Of a stretch of DNA of 64,000 bases, positions 1 through 9,949 are shown piece after piece. Source of the DNA: Xenorhabdus budapestensis (GTDB lineage Bacteria > Pseudomonadota > Gammaproteobacteria > Enterobacterales > Enterobacteriaceae). The stretch is taken from contig NZ_NIBS01000001.1 in the NCBI RefSeq assembly GCF_002632465.1, positions 279,711-343,710 of the forward strand, read 5' to 3'. The notes beneath the pieces are model-generated. The model saw nothing but the letters and a program-made list of their open reading frames with translations. It made no database searches and was not told the origin of the DNA. The first letter of the stretch is position 1, and the number at the start of each line of letters is the position of its first letter. Made by a program: the position numbers and the translations under genes.

Positions 1-79
1 AGCGTATGCAATATCAGTTATAGTTTCTCAAAAAAATGCTTTTCAAAAAACAACATTACAACAAATTAGCACCATTTTA

Positions 80-595
80 CTACACTTGTAGCTCAACCAG
101 TTTTTCTTCCGGCAAAGCCAGTTCATCGTTTTGGTTAATACGAACATCTGCATCAAGAATGTGGCGAGCAATATCCTGTGCTTCTTGCAGAGAGTGCATC
201 TGATACGTACCACATTGATAAATGTTCAACTCCGGGATTTGCTTCTGATCTTGAACTTTCAGTACATCAGCCATAGCAGCTTTCCAAGCTTCCGCTACTC
301 TTAGTTCAGCTGGCGCACCAATCAAGCTCATGTAAAAACCAGTACGGCATCCCATTGGAGAGATGTCAATAATTTCAACACTATCACCATTCAGATGGTT
401 ACGCATAAAACCGGCAAACAAATGTTCAAGTGTATGAATTCCTCTTTCCGGCATGACCTCTTTGTTAGGAATGCAAAAGCGTAAGTCAAATACCGTGATA
501 GTATCACCATGGGGTGTTTTCATCGTCTTGGCAACTCTAACGGCAGGTGCAGACATACGGGTATGGTCAACTGTAAAACTGTCCAATAAAGGCAT
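80..595 (-). CDS. luxS: S-ribosylhomocysteine lyase LuxS
   Basis: LuxS cleaves S-ribosylhomocysteine to homocysteine and DPD, the precursor of autoinducer-2, in the cytosolic activated-methyl cycle. The 171-residue protein has full family length. The metal-binding motif HTLEH is at residues 54-58 and the third ligand is Cys128 in the motif YQCGT; Cys83 in GCRTGFY is the expected catalytic cysteine. The start is backed by a strong GAGGAGGT ribosome site just upstream. The gene follows gshA in the same direction, as in E. coli. No clear terminator is visible before the window edge. Confidence 0.97.
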   Translation of the reverse strand: MPLLDSFTVDHTRMSAPAVRVAKTMKTPHGDTITVFDLRFCIPNKEVMPERGIHTLEHLFAGFMRNHLNGDSVEIIDISPMGCRTGFYMSLIGAPAELRVAEAWKAAMADVLKVQDQKQIPELNIYQCGTYQMHSLQEAQDIARHILDADVRINQNDELALPEEKLVELQV

Positions 596-737
596 GATCC
601 TACCTCCTCAGGCATCAGATTTTTTGCAAAAATTTTTTCAAATAGATGAAACCTTTTTATTTGCGGCTGGTCTTAATATATGAAGACGCGCAAAATTGTT
701 ATCATCCTTATTTTTCTAAGAGACTTTATTTAGTTTC

Positions 738-767
738 GGCCACCAAATGGTGGCCATTTTTCTTTTT
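738..767 (+). terminator. Hairpin with T-run between gshA and luxS
   Basis: A 7-bp stem (GGCCACC/GGTGGCC, loop AAAT, 738-755) is followed by a T-rich run at 757-767 on the plus strand. Both flanking genes read on the minus strand, where no T-run follows the stem. It therefore looks like a terminator facing against the genes, perhaps stopping antisense transcription, or simply a hairpin in the gshA-luxS spacer. Confidence 0.4.
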
Positions 768-2326
768 TAAAACTCGGCATGTAATTTTAGATAATCTTCA
801 AAACTCATGCTGTCTTGTTGTTCCAGATCATGTTGCCGTTCTACCGAAACTTTACGTTCCGCAGAAAAACGCTCATCATTCAATATACTATACGGCTCTT
901 TAACCAGTTCCAGAAAATACTTGTTCGCCAGTTCTAGTCCAAAGCCAACAATCCCTTGAGTTTTCATTCGATCTAATACACGGGCTGAAAACGTTAATGA
1001 TGGATCCTCAAACATACCAACCAACTCTCTACAAACTGACTGATACTGCGTTCCAGAGCAGCTATCCAAAACCTCAGCGACACGCTCTAAATTTGCAAAT
1101 AACTCTTGTCCAACTATCTTCAGTGGCTGCTGTTTCGCTCCACAGCCAATACCAATATCCAAGTTTGGTCTGCGTCCTTCCAAAATCACCTTATTCCAGT
1201 TTTTACGACAACAGTCCAATTCTTCATCGCTCATTTCAGGTGAATCCGCTACAGCACACCATATCAAGAATAGATCGAGAAAACGGAGCTGTGTTTCATC
1301 AACACCAATCGCTGTGAACGGGTTTATGTCTAGAGAACGAACTTCTATATATTCTACACCACCACGAAGTAAAGCATCGGAAGGTGATTCCCCTTCTCTA
1401 GTTACCCGTTTAGGACGTATCGGTGCATATAGTTCATTTTCTATTTGAAGAACATTGGTATTGAGCTGTAGGTATTTACCCTCTTTTTTAAGCCCCAGAG
1501 CTGCAAATTCTGCTGATGGCTTATGAATTGCTTTCTTCAAACCCGCAACATACGTATGAAGACTGTTGAAAGTAATATTCAGATCACTCTGTGATTTGTT
1601 GGTATACCCTAAATCACTCATCCTCAAAGAAGTCGCATAAGGTAAGTAACAAGTTCCTTTTTCGGTCTGTTCAAAGGATAGCGCAGTATCTCTTCCACGT
1701 AAAAATGAGGAGCAAATAGCCGGGGATGCACCAAACAAATAAGGGATTACCCAACCAAATCGGTAATAATTACGGATCAGTTTAAAATACCCGTCCGAAA
1801 TTTGTTCTCTTCCACTTTCAGCATCTTTTACACCTAACCACGCCTGCCAGAAATTTATCGGCAATGAAAAATTATAGTGCACGCCAGAGATAGTTTGCAT
1901 TAATGCACCATAACGATTTTTCAAGCCCTCCCTATACAGGGTTTTAAAGCGCCCTATATTGGACTTGCCATATTGCGCCAGAGTGATGTCTTCTTCCTTA
2001 TCAATGAAGCATGGCATACTCAGAGGCCAGGTTTTCTCATTTATCAGATTTTTCGCAGTATATCGATGTAAATCTTTAAGAAAATCAATGGTTCTTTTTA
2101 TATCACTATCAACAGGAGTAATAAACTCCAATAAAGATTCAGCAAAATCGGTTGTAATCCATTTATGTGTTAAAGAAGCACCAAGTGGTTCTGGATGCTT
2201 TGTCATAGCTAAATGACCATCTGGAGTAACACGCAAAGTTTCACGTTCAACACCGCGACAAATACCATCTAAAACGGTAGGGTTTGCCTCTAACCATGAC
2301 AATGCTTTTGATACATCCGGGATCAA
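767..2326 (-). CDS. gshA: Glutamate-cysteine ligase GshA
   Basis: GshA joins glutamate and cysteine in an ATP-dependent reaction, the first and rate-limiting step of glutathione synthesis; the second enzyme, gshB, lies at 49.7 kb. At 519 residues it has the length of the E. coli enzyme, with the conserved amino end ([13 protein letters not shown], then GVERETLRV) and the [18 protein letters not shown] segment of the proteobacterial type 1 family. A GGGAGGT ribosome site supports the start. The E. coli neighbours yqaA and yqaB, expected between gshA and the tRNA cluster, are absent. Confidence 0.97.
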   Translation of the reverse strand: MIPDVSKALSWLEANPTVLDGICRGVERETLRVTPDGHLAMTKHPEPLGASLTHKWITTDFAESLLEFITPVDSDIKRTIDFLKDLHRYTAKNLINEKTWPLSMPCFIDKEEDITLAQYGKSNIGRFKTLYREGLKNRYGALMQTISGVHYNFSLPINFWQAWLGVKDAESGREQISDGYFKLIRNYYRFGWVIPYLFGASPAICSSFLRGRDTALSFEQTEKGTCYLPYATSLRMSDLGYTNKSQSDLNITFNSLHTYVAGLKKAIHKPSAEFAALGLKKEGKYLQLNTNVLQIENELYAPIRPKRVTREGESPSDALLRGGVEYIEVRSLDINPFTAIGVDETQLRFLDLFLIWCAVADSPEMSDEELDCCRKNWNKVILEGRRPNLDIGIGCGAKQQPLKIVGQELFANLERVAEVLDSCSGTQYQSVCRELVGMFEDPSLTFSARVLDRMKTQGIVGFGLELANKYFLELVKEPYSILNDERFSAERKVSVERQHDLEQQDSMSFEDYLKLHAEF

Positions 2327-2479
2327 TTTGACCTCCCGTGGAGTTTTAAGAAGATTATTACTGAGCGTTTACTTTATATCAAACAAGTCAAGTTGTCGCT
2401 GATTACATAGCCCTGATGATATGTTATTGAACAAACTATAAACGTTGAATGGTAAAAAAAATATAATGTATAACAGAGT

Positions 2480-2517
2480 AAAAATGAAAAACCCCTGTCT
2501 TATTAAGACAGGGGTTT
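2480..2517 (-). terminator. Terminator of the serV-argVYZQ tRNA operon
   Basis: A near-perfect GC-rich inverted repeat (2489-2517; core CCCCTGTCTT / AAGACAGGGG) is followed on the minus strand by TTTTTCATTTTT. It lies 9 bp beyond the last tRNA-Arg and is a textbook intrinsic terminator for the minus-strand tRNA transcript. Confidence 0.9.
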
Positions 2518-2525
2518 ACTTAAAG

Positions 2526-2602
2526 TGGCGCATCCGGGAGGATTCGAACCTCCGACCGCTCGGTTCGTAGCCGAGTACTCTATCCAGCTGAGCTACGGAT
2601 GC
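2526..2602 (-). tRNA. tRNA-Arg(ACG), copy 1
   Basis: A 77-nt cloverleaf with acceptor GCATCCG/CGGATGC, discriminator G and encoded CCA. The anticodon loop CTACGAA gives anticodon ACG (inosine-34, reading CGU/CGC/CGA). It is the promoter-distal member of four identical-looking copies and corresponds to the E. coli argVYZQ group. Confidence 0.97.
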
Positions 2603-2689
2603 GTTGTCGGTTTTCCATATTCTGTTCAGGCGCCATCGACTGCCTGACTTTTCAGAATTGAGATACCTAGTAAATCACGGTGTTTAAAG

Positions 2690-2766
2690 TGGCGCATCCG
2701 GGAGGATTCGAACCTCCGACCGCTCGGTTCGTAGCCGAGTACTCTATCCAGCTGAGCTACGGATGC
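2690..2766 (-). tRNA. tRNA-Arg(ACG), copy 2
   Basis: A 77-nt gene with the same cloverleaf, ACG anticodon and encoded CCA as its neighbours, 164 bp from copies 1 and 3. Confidence 0.97.
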
Positions 2767-2853
2767 GTTGTCGGTTTTCCATATTCTGTTCAGGCGCCAT
2801 CGACTGCCTGACTTTTCAGAATTAAGATACCTAGTAAATCGCGGTGTTTAAAG

Positions 2854-2930
2854 TGGCGCATCCGGGAGGATTCGAACCTCCGACCGCTCGGTTCGTAGCC
2901 GAGTACTCTATCCAGCTGAGCTACGGATGC
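2854..2930 (-). tRNA. tRNA-Arg(ACG), copy 3
   Basis: A 77-nt gene identical in visible sequence to the other copies, with ACG anticodon and encoded CCA; third copy in the minus-strand operon. Confidence 0.97.
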
Positions 2931-3017
2931 GTTGTCGGTTTTCTATGTTCTGTTCAGGCGCTATCGACTGCCTGATTTTTCAGAATTGAGATACCTAGTA
3001 AATCGCGGTGTTTAAAA

Positions 3018-3094
3018 TGGCGCATCCGGGAGGATTCGAACCTCCGACCGCTCGGTTCGTAGCCGAGTACTCTATCCAGCTGAGCTACGGATGC
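3018..3094 (-). tRNA. tRNA-Arg(ACG), copy 4
   Basis: A 77-nt gene with ACG anticodon and encoded CCA. It is the copy nearest the promoter, separated from the upstream tRNA-Ser by only 9 bp, so the five tRNAs must be cut from one transcript. Confidence 0.97.
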
Positions 3095-3103
3095 GTAACA
3101 AAA

Positions 3104-3196
3104 TGGCGGTGAGGGAGGGATTCGAACCCTCGATGCAGCTCTTAACCACATACTCCCTTAGCAGGGGAGCGCCTTCAGCCTCTCGGCCACCTCACC
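3104..3196 (-). tRNA. serV: tRNA-Ser(GCT)
   Basis: A 93-nt type II tRNA with acceptor GGTGAGG/CCTCACC, discriminator G and encoded CCA. The anticodon arm contains CTGCTAA, giving anticodon GCT (codons AGC/AGU), and the long variable arm is typical of serine tRNAs. It is the first gene of the tRNA operon, as serV is in E. coli. Confidence 0.97.
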
Positions 3197-3643
3197 ATAC
3201 GCTTTAAAACTCTTGACTTAAGCTCTAGACCTGAAGCTTCCACCTCAGTACTTTTTGAACCTTTGCTTCTGGAACTTACTCAGAAGCTTTTCTTAAAGCT
3301 CGTCGTCGTTGCGATGGCGCACATATTACTTCCCCAGCCTGATAAGTCAAACAATTTTTCGCAACTTTTTTTCCGTTTGAATACTTTGCGCACATAACGA
3401 CGAGTTTAACATCTAAAAGTCTGTTTTATCGACAGTGAAACTCCCTAAAATGTGTAAAAATTGATGGAAAAAATTATTCACTGTTATGACATCATGAATG
3501 ATGTCTTTTCAACAGATAGAAAATAAAAAGATGTGAGAAAATAGAATTAAGGTAACAAAAAAGGATAAACCATGTGGTTCAAAAAAAGGGACGAAGTAGA
3601 GTAGCGCCCAAGTTTTAAAAAAAGCATGGACGCCATTCTTGAA
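3197..3643. other. Gene-free gap csrA to tRNA-Ser
   Basis: This 447-bp gap holds the tRNA promoter (3323-3350). The remainder, between that promoter and the csrA stop, is AT-rich with no open frame of note and no convincing terminator. It is presumably the csrA 3' region. Confidence 0.6.
3323..3350 (-). promoter_or_regulatory. Promoter of the tRNA-Ser/tRNA-Arg operon
   Basis: On the minus strand TTGACT (3345-3350) and TAATAT (3323-3328) are separated by 16 bp and followed by a GC-rich discriminator (GTGCGCC). That discriminator is typical of stable RNA promoters under growth-rate and ppGpp control. It lies about 125 bp upstream of the mature tRNA-Ser end. Confidence 0.8.
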
Positions 3644-3829
3644 TTAAAAAGTTGTAGGCTGAGACTTCTCTGCCTGAATCCGTTGATAAATTTCTTCACG
3701 GTGAACAGAAACTTCCTTGGGTGCATTCACACCAATTCGAACTTGGTTGCCTTTAACCCCCAGTACTGTAACTGTTACCTCATCGCCTATCATGAGCGTT
3801 TCACCAACTCGACGAGTCAGAATAAGCAT
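3644..3829 (-). CDS. csrA: Carbon storage regulator CsrA
   Basis: CsrA is a homodimeric RNA-binding protein that binds GGA motifs in mRNA leaders and controls carbon storage, motility, biofilm and host-association traits. The 61 residues match E. coli CsrA over almost the full length, from [18 protein letters not shown] to the RNA-binding [10 protein letters not shown] segment; only the carboxyl tail (PTTF) differs. An AAGGAG ribosome site precedes the ATG. It lies downstream of alaS with a 247-bp gap that should hold its own promoter. Confidence 0.98.
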   Translation of the reverse strand: MLILTRRVGETLMIGDEVTVTVLGVKGNQVRIGVNAPKEVSVHREEIYQRIQAEKSQPTTF

Positions 3830-4013
3830 TCTTTGCTCCTTGAAAATTTAAAAGAGTCGGGTCTCTAGGTTTCCCCGCTATTATCCATCAAACACCGTGA
3901 AAACGTAAAGCTATGATATCTACTTAAAGTATAAGCAGTTTTGAACACATTTCCTATATCTATAGGATAGCTAAAATATAAGTATGTGCCCAACGTTTCA
4001 ACAATTTCACAAC

Positions 4014-4054
4014 AAAAAACATTTGGCACCATAAAAAGATAGTTTCATGGTGCC
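4014..4054 (-). terminator. Candidate alaS terminator
   Basis: An 8-bp stem (GGCACCAT/ATGGTGCC, 4025-4054) with a 14-nt loop sits 23 bp past the alaS stop. On the minus strand a T-run follows after AAATG. The four intervening bases make it a weaker candidate than a classic terminator, so part of the transcription may continue into csrA. Confidence 0.55.
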
Positions 4055-4076
4055 ACTACTATCACGGCAATATTAA

Positions 4077-6704
4077 CTACAACCGCAATGTTACCCACTC
4101 TTCTACACTAGCTAATGCGGAAGGAAGAGCTGCTACATCTGTCCCACCAGCCTGAGCCAGATCAGGACGTCCTCCTCCTTTACCTCCAACTTGCTGGGCA
4201 ACAAAAGAGATTAAATCACCCGCTTTTATTCTAGCAGTCAAATCCTTTGTTATACCAACAATTAGGGAGACTTTATCACCAGTCACAGTAGAAAGCACAA
4301 TAATTGCTGGTCCTAATTGATTTTTCAGATCATCAACCATCGTTCTGAGCATTTTGGGTTCAACATCACCCAACTGTGTCACCAGTAGGCGAATACCTTG
4401 GATATCTTTCGCTTGGTTAGCCAAAGCAGAACTTTCTTGAGCTGCCTGCTGAGATTTCAACTGTTGCAACTCTTTTTCCAATTGTTTCGTTCTATCCAGC
4501 GTCGTTTTCACCTTCTCACTCAGACTGCTAATATCCCCCTTCACCAAATGAGCTATATCTTGCAATAATTCAGTCTGTTGATATATAGAATTCAGTGCAG
4601 TTTGCCCTGTAACGGCTTCGATACGGCGGATACCGGCGGCTGTGCCTGATTCACTGATAATACGGAACAGCCCGATATCACCGGTACGACTTGCATGAGT
4701 TCCACCACACAACTCAGTAGAAAAATCTCCCATGCTCAATACACGCACTTGCTCATCATACTTTTCACCAAATAGTGCCATAGCACCCTTGGCTTTTGCT
4801 GCTTCCAAGTCCATTAATTCTGTAACAATTGGTAAATTTTTGCGAATTTCTCCATTTACCAGATTTTCTACTTGGCGAATTTGTTCTGGCTGCATAGCTT
4901 CAAAATGGGAGAAGTCAAAACGCAGATACTTATCATTTACCAAAGAACCTTTCTGAGAAACATGCTCTCCCAGAATTTGACGCAATGCTGCATGTAATAA
5001 GTGAGTAGCAGAGTGGTTCAAACGAATTGTATCTCTGCGCACTACATCAACTTCGGCATCAACTATACCATTAACGTTCAGACTACCATTTGTCAATTTA
5101 CCAATATGACCAATTGCCTGACCATATTTTTGGGTATCAACAACTTCAAATGTGCTTTCACCGCAGGAGAGCTTACCTGTATCCCCGACTTGTCCGCCAG
5201 ATTCAGCATAGAAAGCCGTCTTATCAAGTATGATGATCGCTTCTTCACCAGCATGAAGTTGCTCAATTGGCTCCCCATGGCGGTAAATCGCGTTTACAGC
5301 CGCTTTCTGAGAGTTATGTTCATAACCAGAAAAATCGCTGTGGCTATCAACTTTGATCATTTCATTGTAATCAGTACCAAAACCACTGGATTCACGAGCA
5401 CGACGACGCTGACTATCCATTGCAATCTCAAAGCCCGCTTCATCAACCTTAATATTGCGTTCACGACAAACATCCGCAGTCAAGTCAAGAGGAAAGCCAT
5501 AGGTGTCATATAAGCGGAAAACAGTTTCACCATCTAAGGTATCACCAGACAGTTGCGCCAGTTCTTCATCCAGTAATTGCAGGCCACGTTCCAAAGTACG
5601 GGCAAATTGCTCTTCTTCTGTTTTTAATACCTGCTCAACCAATGACTGTTGACGTTGCAGTTCTTCACCTGCTGCCCCCATAATTTTGATCAATGGAGCA
5701 ACCAACTTGTAGAAGAACGTCTCTTTAGCTTCCAACATATTGCCATGACGAATAGCACGACGAATGATACGACGAAGCACATAAGCCCGGTTCTCATTTG
5801 ATGGAATAACACCATCGCAAATCAGGAATGAACATGATCGGATATGGTCAGCAATAACACGTAGGGATTTGTTGGTGAGATCGGTTGCACCAGTCACTTC
5901 TGCTACAGCAGCGATCAAATCACGGAACGCATCAATTTCATAGTTGGAATTCACATGCTGCAATACCGCAGCCAGACGCTCCAAGCCCATGCCAGTATCA
6001 ACGGAAGGTTTTGGCAGAGATTCCATTGTACCGTCTACATGACGGTTAAACTGCATGAAAACGATATTCCAGATTTCAATATATCTGTCACCGTCTTCTT
6101 CCGGGCTACCTGGAGGCCCACCCCAAATATGTTCACCGTGATCGTAAAAAATTTCTGTACAAGGACCACAAGGACCTGTATCCCCCATTTGCCAGAAGTT
6201 ATCTGACGCATAAGGAGCACCTTTATTATCACCAATGCGAATAATCCTTTCTGCTGGAACACCGACTTCTTTGCTCCAGATATCGTAGGCTTCATCGTCT
6301 GTTTCATAAACAGTCACCCACAATTTCTCTTTTGGCAGATTGAACCACTCTGCTCCCGTCAGCAATTCCCAAGCATATTTAATCGCATCTTGTTTGAAGT
6401 AATCGCCAAAACTGAAATTACCCAACATTTCAAAGAAAGTGTGATGACGAGCGGTATAACCAACATTTTCTAAATCGTTGTGCTTTCCACCAGCACGAAC
6501 ACAGCGCTGAGCCGTTGTTGCTCGAGTATAAGGCCTTTTATCCAACCCAAGAAAAACATCTTTGAATTGGTTCATTCCCGCGTTGGTGAACAACAATGTT
6601 GGATCATTGGTTGGCACCAACGAACTACTTGGTACTATTTGGTGCCCTTTAGTGTGAAAAAAGTCAAGAAACGCTTGACGGATCTCAGCGGTGCTTTTGC
6701 TCAT
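4077..6704 (-). CDS. alaS: Alanyl-tRNA synthetase
   Basis: AlaRS charges tRNA-Ala and edits Ser/Gly mischarging. At 875 residues it is full length (E. coli 876). The amino-terminal class II catalytic domain begins [16 protein letters not shown], followed by the tRNA-recognition region. The editing domain has the zinc-type pair HSATHLLH near residue 565 and CGGTH near residue 665. The carboxyl C-Ala domain ends with a glycine-rich [16 protein letters not shown] segment. The recA-alaS-csrA order is ancestral, but recX is missing between recA and alaS. Confidence 0.98.
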   Translation of the reverse strand: MSKSTAEIRQAFLDFFHTKGHQIVPSSSLVPTNDPTLLFTNAGMNQFKDVFLGLDKRPYTRATTAQRCVRAGGKHNDLENVGYTARHHTFFEMLGNFSFGDYFKQDAIKYAWELLTGAEWFNLPKEKLWVTVYETDDEAYDIWSKEVGVPAERIIRIGDNKGAPYASDNFWQMGDTGPCGPCTEIFYDHGEHIWGGPPGSPEEDGDRYIEIWNIVFMQFNRHVDGTMESLPKPSVDTGMGLERLAAVLQHVNSNYEIDAFRDLIAAVAEVTGATDLTNKSLRVIADHIRSCSFLICDGVIPSNENRAYVLRRIIRRAIRHGNMLEAKETFFYKLVAPLIKIMGAAGEELQRQQSLVEQVLKTEEEQFARTLERGLQLLDEELAQLSGDTLDGETVFRLYDTYGFPLDLTADVCRERNIKVDEAGFEIAMDSQRRRARESSGFGTDYNEMIKVDSHSDFSGYEHNSQKAAVNAIYRHGEPIEQLHAGEEAIIILDKTAFYAESGGQVGDTGKLSCGESTFEVVDTQKYGQAIGHIGKLTNGSLNVNGIVDAEVDVVRRDTIRLNHSATHLLHAALRQILGEHVSQKGSLVNDKYLRFDFSHFEAMQPEQIRQVENLVNGEIRKNLPIVTELMDLEAAKAKGAMALFGEKYDEQVRVLSMGDFSTELCGGTHASRTGDIGLFRIISESGTAAGIRRIEAVTGQTALNSIYQQTELLQDIAHLVKGDISSLSEKVKTTLDRTKQLEKELQQLKSQQAAQESSALANQAKDIQGIRLLVTQLGDVEPKMLRTMVDDLKNQLGPAIIVLSTVTGDKVSLIVGITKDLTARIKAGDLISFVAQQVGGKGGGRPDLAQAGGTDVAALPSALASVEEWVTLRL

Positions 6705-6799
6705 AATTGTCCCGAAATCAAGCTGAAAAAACAGAATTATGGATGGTTGAGGTGGTATATCTCATCACCATTTCAACTCACGAACATATTAAAATAGGG

Positions 6800-6925
6800 T
6801 TAAAATAGAGTGTCTTCCATAAGAAGTAAAATCCCATATAAATCCATTCGCTTTTCAGCATTGTAATTCGTCTGGGCATTTTCTGAAAGTCTGTTTGTCA
6901 GACCAGTTTCGATGCAATCGTTTCC
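6800..6925 (-). pseudogene. Possible remnant of recX carboxyl end
   Basis: The 314-bp recA-alaS gap occupies the place of recX. One minus-strand frame ending with a stop at 6800-6802 encodes NAEKRMDLYGILLLMED. This loosely recalls the RecX carboxyl region (E. coli has SEK... then LYRGYLMED). The match is short, requires a small deletion, and has no start codon or ribosome site. It may be chance. Apart from this and the recA terminator the gap appears empty. Confidence 0.25.
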
Positions 6926-6951
6926 AATCGTATTTATTCCTACATAAAAGC

Positions 6952-6982
6952 AAAAACCACACCCAAATTGGGTGTGGTTTTT
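6952..6982 (-). terminator. recA terminator
   Basis: A 14-bp stem (core CCACACCCA / TGGGTGTGG, loop AAT) runs straight into a T-run on the minus strand and continues TTTTTGCTTTTATG. It lies 36 bp past the recA stop, so recA is transcribed alone. Confidence 0.92.
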
Positions 6983-7018
6983 GACGGAAACAATTTGTGA
7001 TCACAAAGTGAAAAGTGA

Positions 7019-8095
7019 TTAGAACTCTTCGTTATTCACTTCTTCGACGTTGTCTTCATAATCAGTAGTATAATCAGAAGCAGCGCTACTGAATCCACCT
7101 GCATTATTCAACAGCAATTCACGCAGTTTTTTATCCAGTTCAGACGCAACTTCTAGATGCTCTTTCAGGTAAATTGTGGCATTAGCTTTACCCTGACCAA
7201 TTTTGTCGCCGTTATAGCTGTACCATGCACCCGCTTTTTCCACCATTTTGTGTTTAACACCCAGGTCGATAAGTTCACCATAAGTATTAATGCCTTCACC
7301 ATACAGGATTTGGAATTCAGCTTGTTTAAAAGGCGCTGCAACTTTGTTCTTGACTACCTTCACACGAGTTTCGCTACCGACAACCTCATCGCTGTTTTTC
7401 ACAGAGCCAGTACGACGGATGTCCAGACGAACAGATGCATAGAATTTGAGTGCGTTACCACCGGTTGTGGTTTCTGGATTACCAAACATCACACCAATTT
7501 TCATACGGATCTGGTTAATAAAGATCAACAATGTATTGGAGTTTTTCAGGTTTCCTGCCAGCTTACGCATAGCTTGGCTCATCATACGAGCCGCCAGCCC
7601 CATATGTGAATCACCGATTTCACCTTCGATTTCTGCTTTTGGTGTCAACGCAGCAACAGAGTCAACCACAATAACATCAACGGCACCAGAACGTGACAAA
7701 GCATCACAGATTTCTAACGCTTGTTCACCAGTATCAGGCTGAGAACACAGTAAGTTATCAATATCCACACCCAATTTTTTGGCATAAACCGGATCAAGGG
7801 CATGCTCGGCATCAATAAAAGCACATGTTCTGCCTTCACGCTGAGCTGCGGCAATAACCTGAAGGGTTAGCGTTGTTTTACCAGAAGATTCAGGCCCGTA
7901 TATTTCAACAATACGCCCCATTGGCAAACCGCCTGCACCTAAAGCAATATCCAGTGACAGTGAACCAGTAGAAATGGTTTCAACATCCATTGAGCGATTT
8001 TCGCCCAAACGCATGATAGAACCTTTGCCAAATTGTTTTTCAATTTGACCCAGTGCCGCTGCTAGTGCTTTTTGTTTGTTTTCATCGTTAGCCAT
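7019..8095 (-). CDS. recA: Recombinase RecA
   Basis: RecA forms ATP-dependent filaments on single-stranded DNA, pairs homologous strands and triggers LexA self-cleavage. The start is placed at the internal ATG giving [17 protein letters not shown], 358 residues, because it matches E. coli RecA and has a GAAGGAG ribosome site 7 bp upstream; a longer frame to 8137 has neither support. The Walker A motif GPESSGKT is at residues 67-74. The protein ends in the usual acidic tail ([13 protein letters not shown]). Expression should be SOS-induced from the LexA-box promoter at 8191-8218. Confidence 0.98.
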   Translation of the reverse strand: MANDENKQKALAAALGQIEKQFGKGSIMRLGENRSMDVETISTGSLSLDIALGAGGLPMGRIVEIYGPESSGKTTLTLQVIAAAQREGRTCAFIDAEHALDPVYAKKLGVDIDNLLCSQPDTGEQALEICDALSRSGAVDVIVVDSVAALTPKAEIEGEIGDSHMGLAARMMSQAMRKLAGNLKNSNTLLIFINQIRMKIGVMFGNPETTTGGNALKFYASVRLDIRRTGSVKNSDEVVGSETRVKVVKNKVAAPFKQAEFQILYGEGINTYGELIDLGVKHKMVEKAGAWYSYNGDKIGQGKANATIYLKEHLEVASELDKKLRELLLNNAGGFSSAASDYTTDYEDNVEEVNNEEF

Positions 8096-8190
8096 GTTTA
8101 CTCCTTCGTAAGCAATGAAGTGTAGGGGCTGCCCCACTGCTGATAAACTGTTTCTGATACCACATTTATATAATCAAAGTGCTGAAACCA

Positions 8191-8218
8191 ATTATACTGT
8201 ATAATCATACAGCATCAA
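8191..8218 (-). promoter_or_regulatory. recA promoter with LexA box
   Basis: On the minus strand TTGATG (-35, 8213-8218) and TATAAT (-10, 8191-8196) are 16 bp apart. The spacer is a perfect LexA box, CTGTATGATTATACAG (8197-8212). The layout is the same as in E. coli recA. The -35 begins one base beyond the pncC stop codon. Confidence 0.95.
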
Positions 8219-8219
8219 G

Positions 8220-8723
8220 TTAATTTTTTATGATTTCTTCCAGCAATGTTTTTAAAGAAAAAATAGCTGACTGGAGCCGTACAAAGTAACGATCACCAGT
8301 AAAAAGCCGACGATATGACTTCGTGTATATATTTTCACCATCACGGGTAGCAAACCCAAAATAAACTGTACCTATTGGTTTCTCTTCGCTGCCACCTTCT
8401 GGCCCTGCTATGCCACTGACTGAAATAGCAAAATCCGCTTTAGCGACTTCCAACGCTCCTGAAGCCATTTCTTTAACAACCTGCTCACTGACTGCGCCAA
8501 ACTGAGTCAGCGACATCTGCGATACTCCCAGCATTTCATGCTTGGCATCATTACTATAAGTCACGAAACCACGATTAAAATAGGCTGAACTGCCAGCAAT
8601 ATCTGTGATCGTCTTAGTGATCCATCCCCCTGTGCAGGATTCTGCACAGGTTATGGATAACTGCTTCTGGCGTAACCTTTTCCCAAGTTCAATACTAAGC
8701 TGATTCAGGATTTTTTCACCCAT
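8220..8723 (-). CDS. pncC: Nicotinamide-nucleotide amidohydrolase PncC
   Basis: PncC (YgaD, the CinA carboxyl-domain family) deamidates NMN to nicotinic acid mononucleotide in NAD recycling. The 167-residue single domain carries the signature AESCTGGW at residues 27-34 and the conserved GIAGPEGGS loop. It lacks the CinA amino domain, as is usual in enterics. An AAAGGCG sequence precedes the start. It lies directly upstream of recA, its usual neighbour, with the recA promoter touching its stop codon. Confidence 0.95.
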   Translation of the reverse strand: MGEKILNQLSIELGKRLRQKQLSITCAESCTGGWITKTITDIAGSSAYFNRGFVTYSNDAKHEMLGVSQMSLTQFGAVSEQVVKEMASGALEVAKADFAISVSGIAGPEGGSEEKPIGTVYFGFATRDGENIYTKSYRRLFTGDRYFVRLQSAIFSLKTLLEEIIKN

Positions 8724-8748
8724 AGTACGCCTTTAACGCTATAAGAAA

Positions 8749-9945
8749 TTAATTTTTCCGAAGCAGATCCCAAATCCACAACCCACCGATTGCCAAAGAA
8801 AGTAAGATACCAAAACCAATACCTATAGCAATGACGGACATTCCTGACATGATGGAAATTAAGTACAGCCCTAGCATAATCAGCATTGCGCTGTTTTCGC
8901 CAAAATTCTGTACCGCAACAGCTTTACCGGCTCCCATCTCATGCTTCCCATGTTCCTGCAACAACGCATTCAATGGCACGACGAAAAGACCACCAAGCAC
9001 CCCAAGCGTAATCAGGATTAAGTATGAATTCCATATCGATTGTTGAATGGCAAAAATGATAACAATAACACCGATCAGAATTCCGGCAGGCATACAGCGA
9101 CGCACAGTTTTCAATGTAATAAACCTTGCAGCCAAACCTGCTCCCACAATAATACCAATTGCAACGACTGCATTCATCAAGGTTGGCGTTGTATTACCTT
9201 CAATTCCCAGAACGATAGGGACCCATGCAACCAACAAAAAGCGAAGAGTAACACCAGCCCCCCAGAACAGACTAGTTCCAACTAAAGAGAAACGGGTTTC
9301 TGGATTTCGCCAAAGGGCAGAAGTAACAGCGATAAAATCCACCAGCATTGCTTTGGGATCCCAACCTTTCCCCTGACGGGCTGCCGCCAAGCGAGGAATA
9401 TAGAAATTGGCTACCACAGCCGCACCATACATAAAGGCGCATAGCCCTAATGCAAGAAACAGACTGAAATCAGAGAGAAAGCCACCTGCTACAGAACCAA
9501 TCAGAATCGCTGCAATTGTTGATGCTTCCATCATGCCATTAGCTTTGACCAAACGCCCGCCATCAGTCAATTCGCCCAAGATCCCATATTTGGCAGGTGA
9601 ATAAGCTGCTGCTCCAATTCCCACAAGGGTATATCCCCAAAAAGGGTTCATATCAATGCAGATACTGACAGCACCCAGTAATTTGATGCCATTGGAAAAG
9701 AGCATAACCCGGCCTTTCGGAAACCGATCAGCAATTTGCCCCACAAAGGGGGCAAGCACAATATAAGTCAACACGAAAACAATTTGTAGGGCTGGCAGAC
9801 TCCATCCCGGATAAGACTCAGCCTTCAATTGAGCTAATATAGCGAAGAATAGTGCATTATCAGCAAAAGCAGACAGAAACTGGGATAATAAAACTGCCTT
9901 CATTCCTCGACTTAACAATGGTTGTGTCTCCATAGTCCCATTCAT
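8749..9945 (-). CDS. lplT: Lysophospholipid transporter LplT
   Basis: LplT is an inner-membrane major facilitator-type flippase that brings lysophospholipids to the cytosolic face for reacylation by Aas. The 398-residue protein (E. coli 397) has about 12 hydrophobic segments and the family amino end [24 protein letters not shown]. The gene starts 4 bp after the aas stop, so the two are translated from one mRNA. Met-1 or Met-5 could be the start. Confidence 0.95.
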   Translation of the reverse strand: MNGTMETQPLLSRGMKAVLLSQFLSAFADNALFFAILAQLKAESYPGWSLPALQIVFVLTYIVLAPFVGQIADRFPKGRVMLFSNGIKLLGAVSICIDMNPFWGYTLVGIGAAAYSPAKYGILGELTDGGRLVKANGMMEASTIAAILIGSVAGGFLSDFSLFLALGLCAFMYGAAVVANFYIPRLAAARQGKGWDPKAMLVDFIAVTSALWRNPETRFSLVGTSLFWGAGVTLRFLLVAWVPIVLGIEGNTTPTLMNAVVAIGIIVGAGLAARFITLKTVRRCMPAGILIGVIVIIFAIQQSIWNSYLILITLGVLGGLFVVPLNALLQEHGKHEMGAGKAVAVQNFGENSAMLIMLGLYLISIMSGMSVIAIGIGFGILLSLAIGGLWIWDLLRKN

Positions 9946-9949
9946 TTCC

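Larger units (their letters stand above)
2526..3094 (-). repeat. Four tRNA-Arg units in exact 164-bp tandem array
   Basis: The four tRNA-Arg genes start at 2526, 2690, 2854 and 3018, exactly 164 bp apart, and the three 87-bp spacers differ from each other at only a few bases. This points to amplification of tRNA plus spacer as one unit, or to ongoing homogenisation by recombination. Long direct repeats of this kind allow copy-number change. Confidence 0.95.

Noticed and set aside
2954..3151. 65-residue open frame across tRNA-Arg and tRNA-Ser
   Set aside because: It is antisense or overlapping reading of tRNA genes and not a protein gene.
8096..8137. Amino-terminal extension of RecA
   Set aside because: The internal ATG at 8095 has the ribosome site and matches the universal RecA start.
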